Source: Candidatus Liptonbacteria bacterium (GTDB lineage: Bacteria > Patescibacteriota > Minisyncoccia > UBA6257 > 2-01-FULL-56-20). From it: a stretch of DNA of 34,150 bases. The position numbers and the translations under genes were made by a program. Positions 26,357 through 34,148 of this stretch are shown here, one piece after another (position 1 is the first letter of the stretch; the number at the start of each line of letters is the position of its first letter). The notes under the pieces are model-generated. The model made no database searches and was not told where the DNA came from. It was given only the letters and a program-made list of their open reading frames with translations. The stretch lies in NCBI GenBank assembly GCA_016204355.1, contig JACQKT010000011.1, forward strand, positions 1 through 34,150. Direction: 5' to 3'.

Positions 26357-27430
26357 ATGAGAATAATCGGTCATTTGGATATGGACGCGTTTTTCGCCGC
26401 CATCGAGGAGCGCGACAAACCGCGTTTGAAAGGGAAGCCCATTGTGGTGGGCGCCGACCCGAAAGAAGGGAAAGGGCGCGGTGTGGTTTCCACGGCGAAT
26501 TACAAGGCCCGGGAATACGGCATCCGTTCCGCTTTGCCGATTTCTGCAGCATGGAGATACTCCGAAGTGGCGCGGAAGCGGGGACTGTCGGCGGCGGTTT
26601 TTCTTTCTCCGGACATGAAGCGATATTCGGAGGTTTCCGCCCGAGTTACGGCGATTGTCAGAAAATATGTCCAGCATATCGAAGAAGCTAGCGTCGACGA
26701 AGCGTATCTCGAGTTGTCATTCACCGGCTCATACGAGCAGGCCGAAAAGCTCTGTCGGAAAATAAAAGAAGACATCAAATCGAGCGAGAAAATTACGGCT
26801 TCCGTCGGTGTCGGCCCGAACAAACTCATTGCAAAAATTGCGTCGGACAGGCAGAAACCCGACGGGCTGACCGTGATACGCGAGGAAGACGCGGAAAAAT
26901 TCTTGGAAACGCTTTCGATAAGGATAATTCCGGGAGTGGGGCCGAAGACCGAGGAACGTTTCCGCGCGCTCGGCGTACGGACGGTCAAAGACGCCAAAAA
27001 ATTCTCGAAAGAAAAACTCGAAGAAATGCTCGGCAAATGGGGGAGCGAGCTTTACGAAAAACTTCGGGCGCGGGACGATTCGCCGCTCGTCGAAGAATGG
27101 ATTCTGAAATCCGTAGGCGAACAGGAAACTTTCGAAACGGACACCACTGACCCGAATTTTTTGCAGGAGCGTCTGCGATACCTTTCCGACGGAGTTTATG
27201 AGCGGTTCAAAAAAGACGGCTTCAAAAATTTTCGCGCCGTTACGGTAACCGTCCGCTTTTCGGACTTCACTACCAAAAGCCGCGTGAGCACTTTGAAAAC
27301 CGCCGCCTCAAGCAGGGAAACGATGTATTTCGAAGCGATGAAACTTTTAATGCCCTTTTTGGACAAGCGCGAAAATCCTCAGCGGAAGAAAATCCGCCTT
27401 ATCGGCGTAAGAGTGGGAAAACTCGGTTGA
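26357..27430 (+). CDS. dinB: DNA polymerase IV (Y-family)
   Basis: IIGHLDMDAFFAAIEERD, EEASVDEAYLEL, SVGVGPNKLIAKIASD, IPGVGPKTEERF. Confidence 0.95.
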   Translation: MRIIGHLDMDAFFAAIEERDKPRLKGKPIVVGADPKEGKGRGVVSTANYKAREYGIRSALPISAAWRYSEVARKRGLSAAVFLSPDMKRYSEVSARVTAIVRKYVQHIEEASVDEAYLELSFTGSYEQAEKLCRKIKEDIKSSEKITASVGVGPNKLIAKIASDRQKPDGLTVIREEDAEKFLETLSIRIIPGVGPKTEERFRALGVRTVKDAKKFSKEKLEEMLGKWGSELYEKLRARDDSPLVEEWILKSVGEQETFETDTTDPNFLQERLRYLSDGVYERFKKDGFKNFRAVTVTVRFSDFTTKSRVSTLKTAASSRETMYFEAMKLLMPFLDKRENPQRKKIRLIGVRVGKLG

Positions 27431-27513
27431 CATTTATGAAAAAACACTTATTGTTAGGATATATAATTGATTCAAGTATGACATCATATCTGCGTCAAAA
27501 CTTTATTTGGTGG

Positions 27514-27541
27514 AACTCGCAAACCTTTCGAGGAGCGAGTT
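27514..27541 (+). other. Hairpin AACTCGC...GCGAGTT followed by TTG
   Basis: Perfect 7-bp arms, 14-nt loop, in the dinB/Thr-editing intergenic region. Confidence 0.45.
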
Positions 27542-27577
27542 TTGAATAATTTATTTTAAGCATACAAATAACTTGAA

Positions 27578-27607
27578 GCCCGCTCCTTGAGCGGGCGTTT
27601 TGTTTTT
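27578..27607 (+). terminator. Intrinsic terminator
   Basis: GCCCGCTC-ctt-GAGCGGGC followed by GTTTTGTTTTT. Confidence 0.8.
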
Positions 27608-27652
27608 CAAAACGTATTGCAGTTTAACAATTTAACTTGTCAGGAGAACGAG

Positions 27653-28069
27653 ATGAAAGCGATTTTCTTCCATGCAGACCGTTTTGGGTTTAAGGTCGAA
27701 AGCCCTTCGAAGCGGCTCGGTGGAACCAAACCGGAAGAAGCAGAAAGTTTGTCTCTGGACGTTCGAGAATGCCTTGCGGCGTTATTTCACGTTGAAGAAG
27801 CCGACGGAGAATATCAGGTCCGCAGGCTTTGCAAGGACATCAAGCGGATTGCCGAAAGGGTAGGCGCAACACGCCTGGTAGTGGCTGCATTCGGCCATCT
27901 GTCGGACAGTTACGCTCCGCCGAGCGTGGCTATGGAAATCTCCCGGCAAGTTGTGGAGTCCTGTCGCGGGTGGGGATATGAAGTTCATACCTCGCCTTTT
28001 GGCCACAACAAGACCCTTGTGCTCCACTGCAAAGGTCACCCCGACGCCGTCAAACATCGTGGGTACTGA
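27653..28069 (+). CDS. Stand-alone archaeal-type threonyl-tRNA synthetase editing domain (tRNA-Thr-ED)-like protein
   Basis: MKAIFFHADRFGFKVES...LVVAAFGHLSDSYAPPSVAMEISRQV...GYEVHTSPFGHNKTLVLHCKGHP matches the archaeal ThrRS N-terminal editing domain pattern; SD CAGGAG before ATG 27653. Confidence 0.75.
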   Translation: MKAIFFHADRFGFKVESPSKRLGGTKPEEAESLSLDVRECLAALFHVEEADGEYQVRRLCKDIKRIAERVGATRLVVAAFGHLSDSYAPPSVAMEISRQVVESCRGWGYEVHTSPFGHNKTLVLHCKGHPDAVKHRGY

Positions 28070-28073
28070 AAAA

Positions 28074-28109
28074 CCAGGTTGCCGGGCAGCGACATGCTCG
28101 GCAACCTGG
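28074..28109. other. 11-bp stem-loop CCAGGTTGCCG...CGGCAACCTGG after the Thr-editing gene
   Basis: Perfect 11-bp arms with inner AGC/GCT; no strong T-run. Confidence 0.6.
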
Positions 28110-28134
28110 CATTACTAACTTAAAAAAACAAAAA

Positions 28135-28827
28135 ATGAAAACTTTGGGAATTTTAGGAGGGGTTGGCCCTCAAACAACTTCAAAGGTTTATCTTTCTGTC
28201 ATTAAGATGATCAGAGAGGCGGGCGGAGAAAAATATCCTCCAATAGCGATATATAACCTGCCCTTTCCGTTCGCCGTCGAACATGAAGCGATAATTCAGG
28301 GCATCAGCGCCGAAAAAATGATTCCTTATCTTGTCGACGGCGCAAAAATTCTGGAAAAATCCGGAGCGGACTTCGGCATACTTCCGTGCAACACATTGCA
28401 TAAATTCATGCCGGAAATCCGTAAAGCAGTTAAACTTCCGTTCCTCAGTATTCTGGAAGAGACCGCGTCGGTGCTGAAAGACAAGAATGTAAAGAAAGTC
28501 GGGATATTAGCGACTGAAACAACAATAAAAAGCAAAATTTATGAAAATGCCTCGAAAAGTAACGGAATAGATATTTTGTATCCGTCCGAAACAGAACAAA
28601 ATATCGTGAATAACATGATAGTCGAATTGTTGAACGGGAAAGAAACAAGCTTCCAAAAAGAGAAATTAACTGCAATTTGTGCCGCATTACACGAACGGAG
28701 AGCGGAAATCATTCTGCTGGCGTGCACCGACCTCCAGCTTGTTGCATCCGAAATAAAAACCCCTGTGCCGGTTGTCGACACTACGGAGATTCTTATAAAC
28801 GCTTCCGTCCGGGAAATGACAAAATAA
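28135..28827 (+). CDS. Aspartate/glutamate racemase family protein
   Basis: MKTLGILGGVGPQTT, GILPCNTLHKF, ILLACTDLQLV: two catalytic-Cys motifs. Confidence 0.9.
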   Translation: MKTLGILGGVGPQTTSKVYLSVIKMIREAGGEKYPPIAIYNLPFPFAVEHEAIIQGISAEKMIPYLVDGAKILEKSGADFGILPCNTLHKFMPEIRKAVKLPFLSILEETASVLKDKNVKKVGILATETTIKSKIYENASKSNGIDILYPSETEQNIVNNMIVELLNGKETSFQKEKLTAICAALHERRAEIILLACTDLQLVASEIKTPVPVVDTTEILINASVREMTK

Positions 28828-28859
28828 GGAACTGTTTTCGATTGGCCGAGCCGAAACGG

Positions 28860-29756
28860 TCAGTCGAAAATCGAAATGAGATATTTGTCGATTTCGCTCT
28901 GGCTCAAGTTATAGAAATACTGGTTTTCGTTGTGCAGTCTTGTCGCGAGCGATACGCCGACAAACCGCCAGTGCCACGGCTCGAACATGTAATAAGTGTT
29001 GTTTTTGGGGTACGAAAGTATGAAACCGAATCTGTAGGCGTTGGCGGTAAGCCAGGTGTAAGCGGAAGATTTTTCAAAAAGGGAAAAATCGGCCGCAACT
29101 TCGGGAGTCGTGATGTCCACAGTCGTGCCGAGCTGGTGTTCGGAATATCCCTGGTCGGCCGAAAATTGGTTCGCCGTTCCGGCGCCGTAGAGCACAGTCA
29201 GCGACGATTTTATGTTCTTCTGTTCGTAAAACGACCTAAATGCGGAAAGTATCCGGAGCTCCGTTCCGTCGCGCTTGGCGGCCTCGAGCATTCCGGTAAG
29301 GTAGGGAAGAACGCCCGAATGAACGAGCTCCGGCTCCGTTTTGTCATTCAGATATTTTGCATCGATTGCCGAAAGACTTGCCGGCGCATAATTTTCGTTC
29401 AAAAAATATACTTTGGAATATTTCTTTAGTAATTGCGTGTCGGTTTCGCTTAACTTTTTCAATCCGGCGACTGTTCCCGAGATGTCTTTAATCGTCGCCT
29501 CAAATTGGCTGTTTTTATTTTGTTCCGTCTGCAGGGACTGGGACAGAGAAGAGTTCTCGTTTTTCGCGCCCGCAAGCTCGGCCGTCGTGGAAGCGAGGGA
29601 TTCCTGAAGCGCCGCGTTATCGTTTTGTAGTTCGGAGATTTTGTTCTGAAGGGAAATATTCTGATTATTCAATATCCAATAACCGTATCCTCCTCCGCCC
29701 AAAATCCCGATTGCGATAACCGCTCCGCCGGCGAGCAATAAATTTTTCGAAAGCAT
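28860..29756 (-). CDS. D-Ala-D-Ala carboxypeptidase, VanY/M15B-like, membrane anchored
   Basis: QGYSEHQLGTTVDI, YRFGFILSYP, FEPWHWRFVG; N-terminal TM and coiled coil. Confidence 0.9.
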   Translation of the reverse strand: MLSKNLLLAGGAVIAIGILGGGGYGYWILNNQNISLQNKISELQNDNAALQESLASTTAELAGAKNENSSLSQSLQTEQNKNSQFEATIKDISGTVAGLKKLSETDTQLLKKYSKVYFLNENYAPASLSAIDAKYLNDKTEPELVHSGVLPYLTGMLEAAKRDGTELRILSAFRSFYEQKNIKSSLTVLYGAGTANQFSADQGYSEHQLGTTVDITTPEVAADFSLFEKSSAYTWLTANAYRFGFILSYPKNNTYYMFEPWHWRFVGVSLATRLHNENQYFYNLSQSEIDKYLISIFD

Positions 29757-29796
29757 TGGTTTATTCTACAGAAAATTCGTTAGACGGGGAATATCT

Positions 29797-29832
29797 AAAA
29801 AAATGGCTTCTGCGTGCGAGGCCGCAAAAGCC
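29797..29832 (-). terminator. Intrinsic terminator at the 3' end of the candidate ncRNA
   Basis: - strand GGCTTtTGCGgcctcgcaCGCAgAAGCC-ATTTTTTT. Confidence 0.75.
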
Positions 29833-30094
29833 GAGCTGTTCGGGTATGTATCCGATTGGAACTTTCCCTGGGGGCAACCCACGGCCCCGAGATCGATGCA
29901 ATCTCTTGCTGTTAACCGTTTAAAACTACGAATCTGTGCTTCTATGTTCGTATGTTTTAAGACAGGGCGTGGTCTTATCCTTGGAGAGGTACAGCAACAA
30001 TTCTCTCGACGGAAGAGGAAGCGTCGTGTGTTCATCCTCAGCGTGCCATCGTTAGGCGCATCCGCCTATCCAAAGAATCCGTGAACGCGAACTT

Positions 30095-30118
30095 TTAGGT
30101 AGTGCGGGTTTTGTGCAT
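30095..30118 (-). CDS. Possible 7-aa leader peptide MHKTRTT
   Basis: ATG CAC AAA ACC CGC ACT ACC TAA preceded by AAAGGAGGTG (extended perfect SD) with 5-nt spacing from AGGAGG. Confidence 0.35.
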   Translation of the reverse strand: MHKTRTT

Positions 30119-30145
30119 AGGCACCTCCTTTGTGGTTGAGAGGAA

Positions 30146-30559
30146 TTAACTTGGAGGTTTGAATGTATACAGCGAGAACAGCTGCTGCGTTGTGCGAATT
30201 ACTCCGGCCATGGCTTTCCCGGCGCGGCTCAGGTTAACCGTTACTTCGTGGAAGCTCTTCTCGTTGCGCCGGTTCCCGAAAAACCGCAGCGTTACCGAGG
30301 CGACAAACATCGGATTGAGAGTCACGATTGCCAAAAGCCGTGAAGCCTTGCGAAACGCGCCAACCGTTGTGTTTTTATCGAGTATCCCGCGTAGCCACTT
30401 GGGGCATGCTCCGTCCCAGTTTTTCCCGTTGCCAACGCACATGTTCTGGATGCAATACGCCAGAGAAATAATCATTTCAAGCTCTTTTGGGAGCTCTTCC
30501 CACGACGAATTAAGCACCCGTTCCGCATACGCGTCGTACACTATCTCTATCCTTTTCAT
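30146..30559 (-). CDS. Hypothetical protein
   Basis: 137-aa ORF, plausible composition; no recognised family. Confidence 0.5.
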   Translation of the reverse strand: MKRIEIVYDAYAERVLNSSWEELPKELEMIISLAYCIQNMCVGNGKNWDGACPKWLRGILDKNTTVGAFRKASRLLAIVTLNPMFVASVTLRFFGNRRNEKSFHEVTVNLSRAGKAMAGVIRTTQQLFSLYTFKPPS

Positions 30560-30646
30560 GGGTATTTCTCCCAGGTTAAGTTGCTGGAATTAGCCTATCA
30601 GAGGACAAGACTTTTTTCAAAATAGCCGGCACGCGTGTAGGATTTT

Positions 30647-31279
30647 TTAGTCCGTTGATATCCCGAGATTCTTTAAATCGGTTTTTAGCTGTTCATTATT
30701 TTTGAACAAAATGGGAACGTAGCCAATTTCATCTGCCTTTTCCAAACTTTTAGGCGTGTCGTCGATAAAAACCAGTTCTCCGGGGCGAACGCCGAGTTTT
30801 TCGAACAACACATTAAACGCTTCCTTGTGCGGTTTTTGAAAACCTATTTCGCCGGAGATGACAATTTCGTCAACCAGTTTTGCTATTCCCGTGGCACTCA
30901 ATTTTTCCCTCAATTGCGAGTTCGAATTGCTGAAAATGCCGGCTTTTAATCCTTGGCTTTTGAGTATGGGAAATAAATCAAGAAGTTCGCGGTTTATTAT
31001 CCTTTTGGATTTACTCTCCCTTTCGAACGACAAAACCCTGTCTTTTATTTCTTTGCTGTCGGTGAATTTGGATACGACTTCGATAATCATATCTTCCCAG
31101 CTCATGTTTTTAATGTTGGAAAGATGATTGTATTTGAAATACTCGTTTCTGAAATCATCAGCAGGAACGCCGACAATCTCGGCAATTTTTCCTAGAAAGT
31201 TGCCTGCGAAATCCCCGGCGTTCTCCAGCTCTATAACGCCTCCGTAATCGAAAACTACGGCTTTGATTTTTTTGTTCAC
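30647..31279 (-). CDS. HAD-superfamily hydrolase (GTG start)
   Basis: KAVVFDYGGVIE, GIFSNSNSQLRE, KPHKEAFNVLFEKLG, LVFIDDTPKSLEKA. Confidence 0.9.
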   Translation of the reverse strand: MNKKIKAVVFDYGGVIELENAGDFAGNFLGKIAEIVGVPADDFRNEYFKYNHLSNIKNMSWEDMIIEVVSKFTDSKEIKDRVLSFERESKSKRIINRELLDLFPILKSQGLKAGIFSNSNSQLREKLSATGIAKLVDEIVISGEIGFQKPHKEAFNVLFEKLGVRPGELVFIDDTPKSLEKADEIGYVPILFKNNEQLKTDLKNLGISTD

Positions 31280-31286
31280 ATTAATT

Positions 31287-31784
31287 TTAATTGCGAAAAT
31301 CTAGAACTAGCGTCGACAAATCGACTTTTTTGCGTTCTTCTCCGAAAATTCTCGAATCGAAGCACCACAATTCCGTCGGGGTTATTTTGAAAAATTGCCA
31401 TAATGCGCCGGAGCCGCCGCTTTCGGAAGTTTTTTGGCGAAATTCCTCATTGCCGGGGCTTCGTCCAAAATAATATTTCGCGGCTTTTTGAATTTCCGAT
31501 ATTTCGGTCAGATGTTTTGCCTGACCTTTTAATTGGAGCCCGATTACGTCGCCGCTGGGGAATCTTTCTGTTTTGAAAATCGCGACCGACACATTCGGAT
31601 TGGCAAGAATATTTTGGCTGTGCTTCGCATCCATCATCGAGATAAAAAAGAGTTCCATGGTTTCGCTATAGGCAAACGCCACGGGATTTGTCCATGATTC
31701 GCCGTTATTTACGGATGAAAGCGCCATAAATTCCGTGCGGTCGAGCGCTTCTTTTATCTCTTTATTCCAGTCGATATTCTGCAT
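31287..31784 (-). CDS. Pyridoxamine 5'-phosphate oxidase-like flavin-binding protein
   Basis: ALSSVNNGESWTNPVAFAYSETMELFFISMMDAKHSQNILANPNVSVAIF; start moved to ATG 31784 to avoid overlap. Confidence 0.8.
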   Translation of the reverse strand: MQNIDWNKEIKEALDRTEFMALSSVNNGESWTNPVAFAYSETMELFFISMMDAKHSQNILANPNVSVAIFKTERFPSGDVIGLQLKGQAKHLTEISEIQKAAKYYFGRSPGNEEFRQKTSESGGSGALWQFFKITPTELWCFDSRIFGEERKKVDLSTLVLDFRN

Positions 31785-31786
31785 GT

Positions 31787-32110
31787 TTATATCCCAATCT
31801 CGATTTTCCACTGCATTGGGATAAGGGTCAGATTGATAGAATGCTTGAACCCGCTTATTCGTTTCCATTCCGATAATTTGGATTTTATTTTCGCAATGAG
31901 TTTGTCCGGGTCGGCGATTTTATGCGCGCTCATTTCGACAAAAATTTCAACTGGGGCGACTTTAACTTTAATTTCCGAACTGTTCGCGTAAACAAACACA
32001 TCATCTATGTCGGTTATTTCCGATACGATTTTCTGGGCGTTTTCGGACAGGGCGGTTATTTCGTCTTTGCTGACTTTATCGTTGTCGTAGTCTATGCGAA
32101 TTGCCGGCAT
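31787..32110 (-). CDS. Hypothetical; possible tautomerase-superfamily fold
   Basis: N-terminal MPAIRIDY (Pro after Met), about 107 aa; TGTTATTCT -10-like element upstream. Confidence 0.45.
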   Translation of the reverse strand: MPAIRIDYDNDKVSKDEITALSENAQKIVSEITDIDDVFVYANSSEIKVKVAPVEIFVEMSAHKIADPDKLIAKIKSKLSEWKRISGFKHSINLTLIPMQWKIEIGI

Positions 32111-32166
32111 ATCAAATGTAGAATAACATAATTAATTTTGTCGTAATATCGGCGTGCGCGAATGTT

Positions 32167-32760
32167 TTAATTCAAAAATCCGCCGTTTCTAATGTCGTCG
32201 AGTTTGGTATACAAACGTGAGTTTATTCCCAAAGAAGCGGCAACATCAACATTTTTCTGGTCGTCGTCGAAGTAGGCGAATTCTTCCGGTTTCAATCCGG
32301 TTATTTTGAAAATTTCGGCGAAATACTCTGGTTGCGATTTCAGATAGCCGAGTTCATATGAGAAAAAGCATTTGGCAAATTTATTTTTCAAATCAAGCCG
32401 TTCCGCGAGATAGTTCGCTCGGTATTTTTCCTGGTCGCTCACGAGATAACATTTAAATCCCTTCTCCCTGATTTTTTCAATTTCATTCATAACTTCAGGG
32501 TCAAGTATCGCATCGGATGTAAACCAGTATTCGAGAAAAGCGGCAACGCCATTCGGCCAATTCCATCCCGGCAGATGTTTGACCAATTCTTCTTTAAGGT
32601 CCAATTTGCCTCGCTGACAAGCCCGAAAATCGTTTTCAAAAAACGCGTTTATTTCATCAGCCGGAGCGTTGTATTCTCTGGCGAAATATTGGCTGACAAA
32701 ATATTCCTTATATTTTTTTAGAACTACGCCGTCGGCGTCAAAGAGAATTGCTTTGAGCAT
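32167..32760 (-). CDS. HAD-superfamily hydrolase
   Basis: LKAILFDADGVVLKK, YLVSDQEKYRA, FAYFDDDQKNVDVAASLGI. Confidence 0.88.
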   Translation of the reverse strand: MLKAILFDADGVVLKKYKEYFVSQYFAREYNAPADEINAFFENDFRACQRGKLDLKEELVKHLPGWNWPNGVAAFLEYWFTSDAILDPEVMNEIEKIREKGFKCYLVSDQEKYRANYLAERLDLKNKFAKCFFSYELGYLKSQPEYFAEIFKITGLKPEEFAYFDDDQKNVDVAASLGINSRLYTKLDDIRNGGFLN

Positions 32761-32777
32761 GTTTAATAGCGCATGAA

Positions 32778-33467
32778 CTATATTTCAATAATTGTTGAGA
32801 TAGGCAAATGGTCGGAACCTCTTGAATTTTCTACCTTGAACGAACTTGTTTTAATATCTCTGCTTACGAAAATGTAATCCAGGCGTGTATCAACGGCCTG
32901 CGGGTTGCACTTGCCGCACCCTTCTGGGTAAACGCTCCATGTGGGCGACGATGCAGGATCTGTATCAATCATTATCCCGCGAATTTTTTGTATGGTTGCG
33001 CTATCCGGTGTCGCATTAAAGTCGCCCATAACTATGGTATTGTTGCTCGGCAAAACTTTGATAAGATTTTCTATTTGAATAAGTTGTGTTTCGTCTTGCT
33101 GTTGATGAGTGTGCAACAGGTGGGTTGAAAACACATGTAGTATTTTGTCTCCTGCGCGGATATCGGTTTGAACGGCGGCGCGGCCATTCACTTCAGACAA
33201 AATAAATGTTTTAGTTTCAACAATATCGTATTTGCTGAATATCGCAGGTCCGTCTTTCCATACTTTGCCGCCCCATTCTTTCGCAATTGGGGCGAAAGAA
33301 TGTTTATATCCCAGCTCGTCGAGATATTTAATGATTTCTCGTTCGGGGTCGTCAGCCCGCGCTTCCTGAAGGCCTACAATATCCGCATCGGAATTTTTAA
33401 GAAAATCGGCGATTTGGTCAAAATGTCCTTCAATCCAAATGTTCCAAGATAAAACCTTGAGCTGCAT
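32778..33467 (-). CDS. Endonuclease/exonuclease/phosphatase (EEP) family protein
   Basis: LKVLSWNIWIEG, IVGLQEARA, NTIVMGDFNATPDS, RLDYIFVS, GSDHLPISTIIE. Confidence 0.92.
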   Translation of the reverse strand: MQLKVLSWNIWIEGHFDQIADFLKNSDADIVGLQEARADDPEREIIKYLDELGYKHSFAPIAKEWGGKVWKDGPAIFSKYDIVETKTFILSEVNGRAAVQTDIRAGDKILHVFSTHLLHTHQQQDETQLIQIENLIKVLPSNNTIVMGDFNATPDSATIQKIRGIMIDTDPASSPTWSVYPEGCGKCNPQAVDTRLDYIFVSRDIKTSSFKVENSRGSDHLPISTIIEI

Positions 33468-33510
33468 GTTTATAATTCTACATTATCGGCTGGCGGGCGC
33501 GGGGGAGTTT

Positions 33511-34044
33511 TTATTTAGTTAAATCGTAAGAGAAAATCTGTACCGGAATGCCTTTGACGCGGGCTTTTTCGACAGCATCCGAAGTTCCGAGACTTTCGCT
33601 CATCTCTGTCTTTACCGGAAAGGCGATGAGTTCGTCGGAAGCATTTATTATTTTCGAATTTCTTCCGTAGTATTTTTCTTTTTTGTTCTCCTCGGTGAAA
33701 TCGGGATTTTGCTCCTCTATTATGGCTTGCGGGTTCGCTTGTTCGAGTTTCGTCAGTTGAGAAATAAGGTTCTCGGCCTGTTCGGGGGTAATTGTTCCAA
33801 GTTGCGCGTGCTTTTTATAATGTTCGGCGTATTTTTCAAGCGTAGTCGGGAGGAATATTCTAATTCGCTCGGCTTTTGGATTCAGCTTCAAGGCCTCATC
33901 GAGGGTTATATAATCAACGCCGAGCGCGCCCCCGGAAACTATGCCATCCCCGCGCGCCATAATTTCACGCACCGTATTTCGTATTTTATTCTCAATTTCT
34001 TCGTTTGTTTTTCTCCAGCTTCCGCTGATAGCAATCCATTTCAT
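33511..34044 (-). CDS. SLOG/DprA-like Rossmann-fold protein
   Basis: WIAISGSWRKTNEEIENKIRNTVREIMARGDGIVSGGALGVDYITLDEAL: GS...GGA.GVD nucleotide-binding pattern. Confidence 0.65.
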   Translation of the reverse strand: MKWIAISGSWRKTNEEIENKIRNTVREIMARGDGIVSGGALGVDYITLDEALKLNPKAERIRIFLPTTLEKYAEHYKKHAQLGTITPEQAENLISQLTKLEQANPQAIIEEQNPDFTEENKKEKYYGRNSKIINASDELIAFPVKTEMSESLGTSDAVEKARVKGIPVQIFSYDLTK

Positions 34045-34148
34045 TGGTTTTTTCTCAAATTATTTTTCTTTCGCCCGCCGGGCCAGCAAACGGGGCAGGC
34101 GCCGGTTCCTCGAAACTTATGCCCCCGGCTGCAGGTTTTGGATTTCAT
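34041..34148 (-). CDS. Small zinc-ribbon ORF at window edge (start may lie outside), absent from the ORF track
   Basis: Translated by eye: MKSKTCSRGHKFRGTGACPVCWPGGRKKNNLRKNQ*; its stop overlaps the SLOG gene start as ATGA. Confidence 0.5.
   Translation of the reverse strand: MKSKTCSRGHKFRGTGACPVCWPGGRKKNNLRKNQ

Larger units (their letters stand above)
29797..30130 (-). ncRNA. Candidate structured RNA of unknown class
   Basis: No credible CDS; terminator on the - strand; 13-bp stem with one bulge at 29920-29960 (TTAAAAC-TACGAA/TTCGTA-t-GTTTTAA), TAGGCG-catc-CGCCTA at 30053-30068, GAGAT/ATCTC at 29889-29905, CGACG/CGTCG at 30007-30026. Confidence 0.45.

Noticed and set aside
27503-27541. T-box riboswitch upstream of the Thr-editing gene
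   Set aside because: GGTGGAACtCGC only partly matches the T-box core, and the roughly 80 nt between the dinB stop and the motif leave no room for a full Stem I with specifier loop.
29766-30084. 89-93-aa ORFs over the candidate RNA (29766..30035 -, 29803..30084 +)
   Set aside because: The minus ORF reads through the terminator hairpin and U-tract, neither has a plausible SD, and the composition is atypical.
29797-30150. tmRNA, RNase P RNA, or SRP RNA identity
   Set aside because: No GGGGnTGnaTGG start, tRNA-like TTCGA arm, GAGGAAAGTCC, or CAGGTCCGGAAGGAAGCAG-like motif found on either strand.
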